Positions 1 through 6,106 of a DNA stretch of 7,798 nucleotides are shown here, one piece after another. A program made the position numbers and the translations under genes. The stretch spans positions 1-7,798 of the forward strand of contig JAJTHR010000268.1 in the NCBI GenBank assembly GCA_021298935.1. Reading direction: 5' to 3'. The DNA comes from Parachlamydia sp. (GTDB lineage: Bacteria; Chlamydiota; Chlamydiia; Chlamydiales; Parachlamydiaceae). The notes under the pieces are model-generated. The model saw only the letters and a list, made by a program, of their open reading frames with translations. It ran no database searches and was not told the origin of the DNA. Positions within the stretch are counted from its first letter, which is position 1, and every line of letters starts with the position of its first letter.

Positions 1-34
1 AGCGTAAGATTTTTCGCGGCGATTTTTTTCGGGT

Positions 35-904
35 TTATTCGAAATTTTGCTGGTCAAAATTAATAAATCCCCACTTGACCAAGAGCTCCTTATAGGTGCC
101 ATTTCTCCTCATTTCCTGAAGCCCTTGATTGAAAGAAGCAATGAGTTTTCCCCCTTTTTCATTTTTAAGGGCCACGAGACGTATCCCTTGGTGATTTAAC
201 GGGGGAGTGGCAATTTTTAATTTTCCCTCATAAAATGTAGTCGTGTAAATGTAAGCCGGAATCGCCGGAAAAATCGCCCCATCAATGCGATGATCATCCA
301 GATCAGCAAGTGCCCGCAAAATATTATCATACAATCGCACATGAATCGTTTCATCTTTTTCCAAATCAAGGAGCGCAGGCGAATTGGATTGCACGGCTAC
401 CAGCTTAATCCCCTCTTCGTTCCAGCCTTTAATTCGCGCTCTTGAAGAAATAATAAGCACAGGGCCGATCGGAAAAAAGGGTTCGGAAAAAGAATAATAA
501 GCTTGATTGAGGGGAGTGGGGTCTAACGTGCTTAAAATCCCGTCCAGCTCCTGACGGTTCAGCCTGTCCAGCAATAAATTATTTGGGGTCGGCCTAAGAA
601 TAATCCGTATGTTTTCCTGATTGGATATTGCTGCAAGTAGTTCAGCATTAAAGGCTGCCAGCCCCCTTTGTTTATTCATTGCATCGATGGCAGGCCAGTT
701 TTCATCCTGCCCGATCCTGAACGCTTCCCGTCTGCCATTATAGCCCGAGCAACTCCGCATGGCGAAAATGATGAGGAGCAGGAAACCTGCTGCGACAATC
801 CATTTTAATGGTTTGGATAAGGCCAAGTAGCGGTTTTTTATGACCGAAATAAGCGGCAAAATTTTAAGGGGCAGGGCTTTTTCAAAAGGGAGTGGGCTGT
901 CCAC
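35..904 (-). CDS. Membrane-anchored family 3 extracellular solute-binding protein (amino-acid type)
   Basis: This 289-residue protein resembles the periplasmic substrate-binding components of polar amino-acid ABC transporters (SBP_bac_3; ArtJ/GlnH-like). The N-terminus is unusual: about 34 residues precede a single hydrophobic segment (about 35-49, WIVAAGFLLLIIFAM). The binding domain follows from about residue 62 (FRIGQDENWPAID) to the end, with typical elements such as FNAELLAAI, DGILSTLDPT, YYSFSEPFF and the C-terminal MRRNGTYKELLVKWGF. C52 follows the hydrophobic stretch, but MRSC is a poor lipobox, so an uncleaved membrane anchor is more likely than a lipoprotein. The start is GTG, supported by GGAG five bases upstream; an ATG at residue 49 would remove the anchor. 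No permease or ATPase gene is adjacent in the window. It is divergent from glgC across a 148-bp gap. The family call is good; the ligand is unknown. Confidence 0.82.
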   Translation of the reverse strand: MDSPLPFEKALPLKILPLISVIKNRYLALSKPLKWIVAAGFLLLIIFAMRSCSGYNGRREAFRIGQDENWPAIDAMNKQRGLAAFNAELLAAISNQENIRIILRPTPNNLLLDRLNRQELDGILSTLDPTPLNQAYYSFSEPFFPIGPVLIISSRARIKGWNEEGIKLVAVQSNSPALLDLEKDETIHVRLYDNILRALADLDDHRIDGAIFPAIPAYIYTTTFYEGKLKIATPPLNHQGIRLVALKNEKGGKLIASFNQGLQEMRRNGTYKELLVKWGFINFDQQNFE

Positions 905-1052
905 TTTTTCTCCAGTTATAAATTGTATAAACCGCTTTCAGGGATGTTTGTGAGTGTTGAATTAGGGTTTTTTTTATTAAACTTGGTTTTAAATATTTTC
1001 GTATGCTAGGGTGAAAATTTCTAGGATTAATAATACCTGAGAGGTCAGCCCA

Positions 1053-2402
1053 ATGCCTACTTTAACCCGCTTCAATCCCTTTTTTTCATCACTCACAAAT
1101 TACTCGAAGGGAGCGTCTACCAACGTCAATATGAAGCAGGTGGCCAGTCTTATTTTAAGCGGAGGAGAGGGGACGCGGTTATTTCCCTTAACGCGGAGTC
1201 GCAGCAAGCCAGCCATCAATTTTGGCGGCAAGTATCGTCTCATTGATGTACCCATTTCCCATTCGCTTCATGCCGATTGTTATAAAATTTTTGTTTTAAC
1301 GCAATTTTTCTCTTCTTCCCTCATCAAGCACGTGTTTGAAACCTATTTACAGGGCGGAAAAGGAGGGATGATCGAAATCCTGACCGCAGAGCAAAAGCCC
1401 GGACTAAAAAACTGGTATCAGGGAACTGCAGATGCGGTGCGTCAAAATATCGATTACCTGCTTGAAAGTCCTGTCGAGTACTTCCTTATTTTATCAGGGG
1501 ATCAACTTTACAACCTGAATTTTAGAGAAATGCTGCATTTTGCGCAAAAGACAAATGCTGATGTGGTGGTTGCGGCATTGCCTGTAGTTAAGCAAGATGC
1601 CTCGCGCTTAGGAATATTGAAAGTGGATGCCAGCAATGTGATCAAAGAATTTTATGAAAAACCGATGGATGAGCAGCTTTTGGAGCGCTTAAAAAGCAGT
1701 CCCCAAACTCTTGAGCGGGCCGGAATCGAACCCGGCAGTGAGCGTCCCTACTTGGGGTCGATGGGGATATACTTATTTAAGAAGCAGGCTCTGATTGATC
1801 TTTTTGAAAAGGATAAAAGGGAAGATTTTGGCAAGCATCTGATTCCGACGCAAGTGAATACAGGAAGGGCGGTTGCCTATATCTATGATGGATACTGGGA
1901 AGATATCGGAACAATTGAGACGTTCTATCATGCCAACCTCTCTTTGACAGATCCCGAGCCTAGATTTAACTTTCATCAGGAAAATAGGCCTATTTACACC
2001 TACCGAACAGACTTACCCCCGGCAAAATTTTCAAACTGCCTCCTCAATCAGACAATTTTATGCGAGGGTTCAATCATCAATGGCGATGAAATAACGCACA
2101 GCCTGTTAGGCCCCCGCACCGTGGTCGGTAAAGGCTCTATCATCCGCGATTCCTATATAATGGGTAATGATTATTATAACTCTCAGGTTAAAGAGAGCAA
2201 GCATCTCCCTTCTGAGCCCCAAATTGGGGAAAATTGCATTATCAAGAAGGCAATCATTGATAAAAATGTGCATTTAGGGAAAGGTGTTCAGTTGATTAAT
2301 AAGCAAAAATTAACTGAATATAATGGCGGCAATGTGTTCATCCGCGACGGGATTATTGTTGTTCCGCGTGGCGTTATGCTTCCTGACGGTTTTATCCTAT
2401 AG
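1053..2402 (+). CDS. glgC: Glucose-1-phosphate adenylyltransferase (ADP-glucose pyrophosphorylase)
   Basis: The enzyme makes ADP-glucose from ATP and glucose-1-phosphate, the committed step of bacterial glycogen synthesis in the cytoplasm. The 449 residues begin with a nucleotidyltransferase domain. The nucleotide-binding signature LSGGEGTRLFPLT starts at about residue 35, followed by KPA (52-54) and YRLIDVPIS (61-69). Next come WYQGTADAVRQN (121-132), the catalytic-aspartate motif LSGDQLY (D150), the sugar-phosphate motif YEKP (K203) and GYWEDIGTIETFY (280-292). A left-handed beta-helix domain follows from about residue 325 and ends in RDGIIVVPRGVMLPDG. The ATG is preceded by GAGAGG at good spacing. 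The next in-frame Met (27) has no Shine-Dalgarno sequence, so a short N-terminal extension of about 27 residues is kept. A weak -10-like TATGCT lies at 1002-1007 without a convincing -35. The metallophosphoesterase gene starts 8 bases after the TAG stop. Confidence 0.96.
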   Translation: MPTLTRFNPFFSSLTNYSKGASTNVNMKQVASLILSGGEGTRLFPLTRSRSKPAINFGGKYRLIDVPISHSLHADCYKIFVLTQFFSSSLIKHVFETYLQGGKGGMIEILTAEQKPGLKNWYQGTADAVRQNIDYLLESPVEYFLILSGDQLYNLNFREMLHFAQKTNADVVVAALPVVKQDASRLGILKVDASNVIKEFYEKPMDEQLLERLKSSPQTLERAGIEPGSERPYLGSMGIYLFKKQALIDLFEKDKREDFGKHLIPTQVNTGRAVAYIYDGYWEDIGTIETFYHANLSLTDPEPRFNFHQENRPIYTYRTDLPPAKFSNCLLNQTILCEGSIINGDEITHSLLGPRTVVGKGSIIRDSYIMGNDYYNSQVKESKHLPSEPQIGENCIIKKAIIDKNVHLGKGVQLINKQKLTEYNGGNVFIRDGIIVVPRGVMLPDGFIL

Positions 2403-2410
2403 CAACTATT

Positions 2411-3160
2411 ATGCCGATTTGGGCCATCGCCGATCTTCACTTGTCCTTTGGGGTGCCAAGCAAGCACATGCGTGTATTTGGGCCGCAGTGGGAAAATTAC
2501 ACTGATAAAATTGAAGCTGCCTGGCGTCATCTCGTCAGCCCAGATGATCTCGTGCTCATTCCGGGCGATATTTCATGGGCGATGCGTGCCGAGGATGCGA
2601 GAGTAGACCTCGATTGGATAGAAAGCCTGCCAGGCACGAAGCTTTTGCTAAAGGGCAATCACGATTATTGGTGGAGCTCATTTTCGAAACTACAAGCCCT
2701 CCTTCCCCCCTCCTGCCACGCCATTCAAAATAATAGTTTTTCATGGAAGGGCGTCAGCATTGGCGGGACACGTCTTTGGGATCTTCCTCAGATAAACTTT
2801 AATCCAATCATCGATTTCAAAGAGCATGCCTGTGTCCGCAAATTAAATGAACAGGATAATACAGAAGAGAGGGAAAGAATTTATCAGCGTGAGCTTGGCC
2901 GCCTGGAAGCAAGTTTAAAATCCATGGATCCGACCCTTCAGTATCGGATTGCCATGACCCACTATCCACCCATTGGTCCCTCCCTTGAAGAGACTGAGGC
3001 CAGCCGTTTACTTGAAAAGTACGGGATACAGACATGCGTGTTTGGCCACCTGCACAATGTCAAGCCAGAAGTCCCGGTATTTGGATCGCTTCATGGCATT
3101 GAATACGTATTGACAGCTTGCGACTACCTTGATCGCTTCACCCCCATTAAAATAAACTAA
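2411..3160 (+). CDS. Calcineurin-like metallophosphoesterase
   Basis: This is a cytoplasmic 249-residue protein with the full metallophosphoesterase (Metallophos, PF00149 type) metal-ligand set. D8 and H10 lie in IADLHLS, D53 in PGDISW, N83 and H84 in KGNHDYWW, H184 in MTHYPP, and H213 and H215 in FGHLHN. All residues expected for a two-metal site are present. The substrate cannot be told from sequence; phosphodiesters are typical for the family. The ATG sits 8 bases after the glgC stop and shows no clear Shine-Dalgarno sequence, so translation probably relies on ribosomes coming from glgC. The domain begins immediately at this Met, so no later start is possible. A functional link with glycogen synthesis is not implied by the sequence. 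No convincing terminator is visible in the 136 bp downstream. Confidence 0.93.
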   Translation: MPIWAIADLHLSFGVPSKHMRVFGPQWENYTDKIEAAWRHLVSPDDLVLIPGDISWAMRAEDARVDLDWIESLPGTKLLLKGNHDYWWSSFSKLQALLPPSCHAIQNNSFSWKGVSIGGTRLWDLPQINFNPIIDFKEHACVRKLNEQDNTEERERIYQRELGRLEASLKSMDPTLQYRIAMTHYPPIGPSLEETEASRLLEKYGIQTCVFGHLHNVKPEVPVFGSLHGIEYVLTACDYLDRFTPIKIN

Positions 3161-3296
3161 GAATAATTCAACATAGTAAATCTTGCCTTCGTGTCTTTTT
3201 GTTAAATAAAGTATAACTTTTATGCCATCTGCCGCATTTCGTTCTTTAGTAAAAGACTCTTTTTAGATATCATTTCTCCAAAAAAAAGGCAAAAGT

Positions 3297-3821
3297 ATGA
3301 GAAGATTTATTATTTTTATTTTAATGGTCCTCTGCATGGTGGAAGTTTCAGCTCAAGAAAAGAATAAATTTACTATTGTAGACAATCAGAGTGTGATGAT
3401 CATGGGAATTTCATGCAAAACATCCAATGCGGCTGCCTCCGTGGATATACCAAAATTATGGGATAAATTTTTGTCGGAAAATGTAGTAGAAAATATTCCC
3501 AATAAGGTTTCAAGCGATGTATTTGCCCTCTACTGTGATTATGAAGGGGATTGCACAAAGCCCTATTCCCTTGTCATTGGATGCCAGGTCGACCCTCTTG
3601 ATACGATCCCCGACGGATTGGTGGCTAAGACGATCCCTTCTGGTTATTATGCCGTTTATAGTGCAAAGGGAGAGCATCCTCAGGCAGTCATTGAAACATG
3701 GGAATCGATCTGGCAAGATCCAGATTTAAAGCGGACTTATACAGGGGATTACGAGCTATACAGTCCGAAATTTCAAGAAGGGGAAGTGGAAGTCTTCATC
3801 GCAATTGATAATTCAATCTAA
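3297..3821 (+). CDS. Exported GyrI-like / effector-binding-domain protein
   Basis: This is a 174-residue protein. Residues 1-19 form a Sec-type signal peptide (basic MRR, hydrophobic FIIFILMVLCMV, predicted cleavage after VSA). The mature part resembles the GyrI-like or AraC effector-binding small-molecule fold: an opening strand with IMGISCKTSN, a helix with IPKLWDKFLSENV, then FALYCDYEGD, YSLVIGCQVD and IPSGYYAVYSAKGEHPQAVIETWESIW, closing with YELYSPKFQEGEVEVFIAI. No DNA-binding domain is attached. Proteins of this fold bind small hydrophobic or cationic ligands, but the ligand here is unknown. The ATG has an AT-rich, weak ribosome site (AAAAGGCAAAAGT). The gene is separated from the upstream gene by 136 bp and converges with the sulfotransferase remnant. 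Domain assignment is by motif resemblance and should be confirmed by a profile search. Confidence 0.75.
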   Translation: MRRFIIFILMVLCMVEVSAQEKNKFTIVDNQSVMIMGISCKTSNAAASVDIPKLWDKFLSENVVENIPNKVSSDVFALYCDYEGDCTKPYSLVIGCQVDPLDTIPDGLVAKTIPSGYYAVYSAKGEHPQAVIETWESIWQDPDLKRTYTGDYELYSPKFQEGEVEVFIAIDNSI

Positions 3822-3859
3822 GGCAATCACAATCATGCCCATTTTGCCGCGGGATTGGG

Positions 3860-3940
3860 TCAAATTTTGCTTGCTTGAGGCTCTTCTTCAATCTGATAGC
3901 CAAATCCTTTTCCGTAAAATTCCTGAGATTTAGGATGATT
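3860..3940 (-). pseudogene. Readable 3' remnant of the interrupted sulfotransferase
   Basis: After the in-frame TAA at 3941-3943, the same frame stays open for 26 codons and then stops at TGA (3860-3862). The stretch reads as a plausible protein continuation, including EFYGKGFGYQIEEE. In this enzyme family an aromatic-rich segment with F-x-KxF follows the NPWxRxVSxYxxKV motif. This suggests the TAA is a nonsense mutation rather than the natural end. Beyond the TGA no further sulfotransferase-like sequence is recognised in any frame, and the convergent gene ends at 3821. Roughly half of a normal-length enzyme is therefore missing. Confidence 0.5.
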
Positions 3941-4231
3941 TTAAGTAACGACTTTGTTGCAATAGCATGAAACTACACGAGCCCACGGATTTCTTACAAA
4001 GGCAAATTTAAAGTAGTTCCTATATTTAAAAGAATCAAAAGTGACATTATAATGATAAATTAACTTGATTGTTTTTTTAAAAATCTCATAAGTCGTCCGT
4101 GTGGCAACCTTTGCCACACGGAACCAAACGAACTTCTTTTCATCGCTGACTAATAAGTTATAAAGATTTGCAGTTGAATAAACTTTAAAGCTCGATAACA
4201 AAATGAAAAGGAAGCTCAGGAATGTTCTCAT
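3941..4231 (-). CDS. Truncated sulfotransferase with signal peptide (probably broken gene)
   Basis: The 96-residue product resembles the N-terminal part of family 2 sulfotransferases, which move sulfate from PAPS to a carbohydrate or other acceptor. Residues 1-19 look like a signal peptide or membrane anchor (MRTFLSFLFILLSSFKVYS). FVWFRVAKVATRTTYEI (34-50) matches the 5'-phosphosulfate-binding loop, and KFAFVRNPWARVVSCY (75-90) the 3'-phosphate-binding motif, with R80 and S88 as expected. Intact family members usually exceed 200 residues; the acceptor-binding C-terminal half is absent. The ATG overlaps the sulfatase stop as ATGA and has a strong Shine-Dalgarno run (AGGAAGGGAG, 4232-4241), so the two genes were built to be translated together. 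The gene appears more AT-rich than the sulfatase. It could still yield a short product, but catalysis is unlikely. Confidence 0.75.
   Translation of the reverse strand: MRTFLSFLFILLSSFKVYSTANLYNLLVSDEKKFVWFRVAKVATRTTYEIFKKTIKLIYHYNVTFDSFKYRNYFKFAFVRNPWARVVSCYCNKVVT
4097..4121. repeat. Perfect 11-bp inverted repeat inside the sulfotransferase gene
   Basis: CCGTGTGGCAA (4097-4107) and TTGCCACACGG (4111-4121) are exact reverse complements separated by three bases. The hairpin falls exactly on the codons for RVAKVATR, the predicted phosphosulfate-binding loop. No T-run follows on the minus strand, so it is not an intrinsic terminator. It could reduce translation or arise by chance from the repeated Val-Ala codons. 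Confidence 0.6.
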
Positions 4232-5853
4232 CTCCCTTCCTGTCTTTTAATGGCAGCTTCCACTTTTCGCTTCACTTCTGAAAGATTAAACGAAGCGGGA
4301 TCCTGCATGGGAGGATATTCGATTGCTGTTTCGCCAAGCTTTGCAACGATATCCTGTACAAAAACAAACCGCCAAAATTCCCTGGCATAAAAACCGCTCA
4401 TATAGTCCCCCGACCCTTCACCTAAGTTCTGGATGGGTGTACGTTCGAAGGGATCCTGCCGGATATTGTAAAGGAGCGGCATATCAAGCGGGACTTTTGG
4501 GCCCGGCCAGCCGTCTGGCTGGTCAAAAAATTGATATTTAAAATTGTCAATCCGGACTGCTCCAAGCTCAGCTCCTCCAAAGTAAAATACTTCATGCCTT
4601 TTTGACGGCCCCTTACCAAAAAGCAGATCCAATTGATTATATCCATCCAAATGGTTTTTGTAGGACCTGTCTCCTAATTTGATTCCTTGCAAAAGCTTGT
4701 CGGTGATTTTGGGATCACCAGCGGCTGCTACAAGCGTTGGGTACCAATCCATTCCAGAAAAAATGCCATTTTCTACTGTGCCAGGCTTGATTTTGCCAGG
4801 CCAGCGGATGAGGGCGGGAACACGAAATCCTCCCTCATAGATGGTGCCTTTGGAAAAGCGGAAAGGAGTCATGCCGCCGTCCGGCCAAGTGAATACTTCC
4901 GCTCCATTGTCGGTGGTGAAAATAACGATGGTATTGTCCGCTTCGCCGATCTCATCCAGATGCTTGAGAAGGGCTCCAACGATGTCATCGAGTTGAGCCA
5001 TTCCCGCCTCTTCCAGTCCATAGTTTGTCTCGCTATTCATCAGCGCTTTGTATTTTTCAGAAAGATGCGTCCATATATGCATACGGGTAGGATTATGCCA
5101 AATAAAAAAGGGTTTTCCTGCCTTTTTTGACCGGTCCATAAAGTCGATGGTGTCCTGTGTCAGCACATCGTCAAACGTTTCCATGTTATATTTAACGCCA
5201 TCCATTGGATGGGGAGGAAGCGGGCCGTCGTCGACAATCCGTTGTTTGCCGATTTTACCCCACCTTGGCTGTACGGTTTCATCGTCGTGGTCAGTTGCCC
5301 ATGTATGTAAAACGTTCCGCGGGCCATATTTTGCACGGAAGGCCGGATCTTTAGGGTAGGAATACCAGTAAGGGTCCGACATGGCATCAAGATGATAGAG
5401 ATAGCCATGAAATTCATCAAATCCATGCAAAGTAGGCAGGTATTTATTTAAGTCGCCTAGGTGATTTTTACCGAATTGACCGGTGGCATAGCCCATTGAT
5501 TTAAGCGCCGTGGCAATCGTACTGGCCTGGGCAGGAATACCCACATCAGCTCCTGCCTGCCCGACAGTCGTCAAGCCTGTGCGGATAGGCAGCTCGCCTG
5601 TGATGAAGGCAGCGCGTCCAGCTGTACAGCTCGCTTCTGCGTAATAGTCGGTGAAGCGCATCCCTTGTGAAGCCAACCTATCAAGATTGGGGGTTTTTCC
5701 CGACATGATCCCCTGGTGATAGGCCCCAATATTGAACCAGCCGACATCATCACCCATGATCACAAGGATGTTGGGAGGCTTCTCGGCTGCTTCCAGCGTA
5801 TTCATCAATAGGCCAATTAGCAAAAAGACAAAAAAGCGGCATCCTAGGTTCAT
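4228..5853 (-). CDS. Exported type I sulfatase (arylsulfatase family)
   Basis: The enzyme hydrolyses sulfate esters, probably outside the cytoplasmic membrane. The 541 residues start with a signal peptide (about 1-23, FFVFLLIGLLMNTLEAA). The sulfatase domain follows. The first metal site is MGDDVGW (D35, D36). CTAGR at 76-80 fits the C-x-[PA]-x-R signature, in which C76 must become formylglycine. FGKNHLGD supplies K129 and H131, PTRMH supplies H259, TTDNGAE supplies D315 and N316, and FRFSKGTIYEGG supplies K335. All catalytic and metal-binding residues of the family appear present. Length is normal. GAGG five bases before the ATG supports the start. No formylglycine-generating enzyme is encoded in the window; a copy elsewhere in the genome is required. 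Its TGA overlaps the start of the sulfotransferase. The substrate cannot be deduced; sulfated host or environmental glycans or aryl sulfates are possible. Confidence 0.94.
   Translation of the reverse strand: MNLGCRFFVFLLIGLLMNTLEAAEKPPNILVIMGDDVGWFNIGAYHQGIMSGKTPNLDRLASQGMRFTDYYAEASCTAGRAAFITGELPIRTGLTTVGQAGADVGIPAQASTIATALKSMGYATGQFGKNHLGDLNKYLPTLHGFDEFHGYLYHLDAMSDPYWYSYPKDPAFRAKYGPRNVLHTWATDHDDETVQPRWGKIGKQRIVDDGPLPPHPMDGVKYNMETFDDVLTQDTIDFMDRSKKAGKPFFIWHNPTRMHIWTHLSEKYKALMNSETNYGLEEAGMAQLDDIVGALLKHLDEIGEADNTIVIFTTDNGAEVFTWPDGGMTPFRFSKGTIYEGGFRVPALIRWPGKIKPGTVENGIFSGMDWYPTLVAAAGDPKITDKLLQGIKLGDRSYKNHLDGYNQLDLLFGKGPSKRHEVFYFGGAELGAVRIDNFKYQFFDQPDGWPGPKVPLDMPLLYNIRQDPFERTPIQNLGEGSGDYMSGFYAREFWRFVFVQDIVAKLGETAIEYPPMQDPASFNLSEVKRKVEAAIKRQEGR
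4232..4241 (-). promoter_or_regulatory. Strong Shine-Dalgarno for the sulfotransferase, inside the sulfatase gene
   Basis: AGGAAGGGAG on the minus strand lies directly before the overlapping ATGA and encodes the last sulfatase residues (QEGR). It fixes the sulfotransferase start at 4231 and supports translational coupling. Confidence 0.7.
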
Positions 5854-5880
5854 TTTTACCTCAAAAAATTTTTTTGTCTC

Positions 5881-5897
5881 CTTGATAAGTGATCAAG
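5881..5897. promoter_or_regulatory. Palindrome over the candidate sulfatase -10 (possible operator)
   Basis: CTTGAT (5881-5886) and ATCAAG (5892-5897) form a perfect 6-bp inverted repeat with a 5-base spacer. It covers the predicted -10 of the sulfatase promoter, where a repressor would act. No regulator gene is adjacent. Confidence 0.3.
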
Positions 5898-5910
5898 CAC
5901 AAGAAATCAA
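5882..5910 (-). promoter_or_regulatory. Candidate sulfatase promoter
   Basis: Reading the minus strand, TTGATT (5905-5910) and TATCAA (5882-5887) are spaced by 17 bases, each matching four of six sigma-70 consensus positions. It would start transcription about 20 bases upstream of the sulfatase ribosome site. This is a pattern call only. Confidence 0.3.
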
Positions 5911-5944
5911 TCTATTTTTGAGTTAATCTTTTTGTTTAATAATA

Positions 5945-6106
5945 ATACCATTTCCCAAAAATAAAACCATAAAGTTGGCTTGTGATCACCTTCATCTTTA
6001 AAAGATCTCTCCTTGTTGATATTCAAGGATATCAACTTCGAAAAGATCTTTTAAATCTGAAGCGCTGACAAGCCAACTTTATGGTTTTATTTTTGGGAAA
6101 TGGTAT
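5945..6106. repeat. Palindromic MITE-like element, left copy (162 bp)
   Basis: The outer 39 bases (5945-5983, beginning ATACCATTTCCCAAAAATAA) are an exact reverse complement of 6068-6106. The inner 84 bases form an imperfect continuation of the stem (paired TTTAAAAGATCT and GTTGATAT blocks with small bulges), closing at TTGATATTCAAGGATATCAA. The whole element is therefore one long near-perfect palindrome without coding capacity of its own. TA dinucleotides border the CCATTT...AAATGG core at both ends, as in TA-targeting (IS630/mariner-type) MITEs, but TA is itself palindromic so this is weak. A second copy in the opposite orientation begins at 7662. Transcribed from either side it would fold into a very stable hairpin and could act as a bidirectional terminator between the ATPase and sulfatase units. 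Its right arm overlaps the 3' end of the ATPase gene. Confidence 0.9.

Noticed and set aside
1..34. End or start of another gene or a terminator at the left edge
   Set aside because: The 34 bases are too short to support any call; the repeated GCG-GCG and T-runs do not form a clear hairpin.
1717..1737. A tRNA T-arm-like stretch on the minus strand (GGGTTCGATTCCGGC type)
   Set aside because: It lies inside glgC and encodes part of AGIEPGS in an otherwise normal protein. The 5-7-5 T-arm pairing does not work, and no acceptor, D or anticodon arm can be found around it.
2288..2530. Minus-strand and alternate-frame open frames overlapping glgC, the metallophosphoesterase, sulfatase and ATPase genes
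   Set aside because: They lie within genes with complete family motifs, lack recognisable domains and ribosome sites, and are best seen as coding shadows.
3161..3296. Possible terminator or promoter between the metallophosphoesterase and the GyrI-like gene
   Set aside because: The short AAAAGACTCTTTT symmetry has no GC-rich stem, and no -35/-10 pair with proper spacing was convincing.
5945..6106. CRISPR or tandem-repeat explanation for the repeated sequences
   Set aside because: Only two copies exist, in inverted orientation, each a long palindrome, with no regular spacers and no cas genes.
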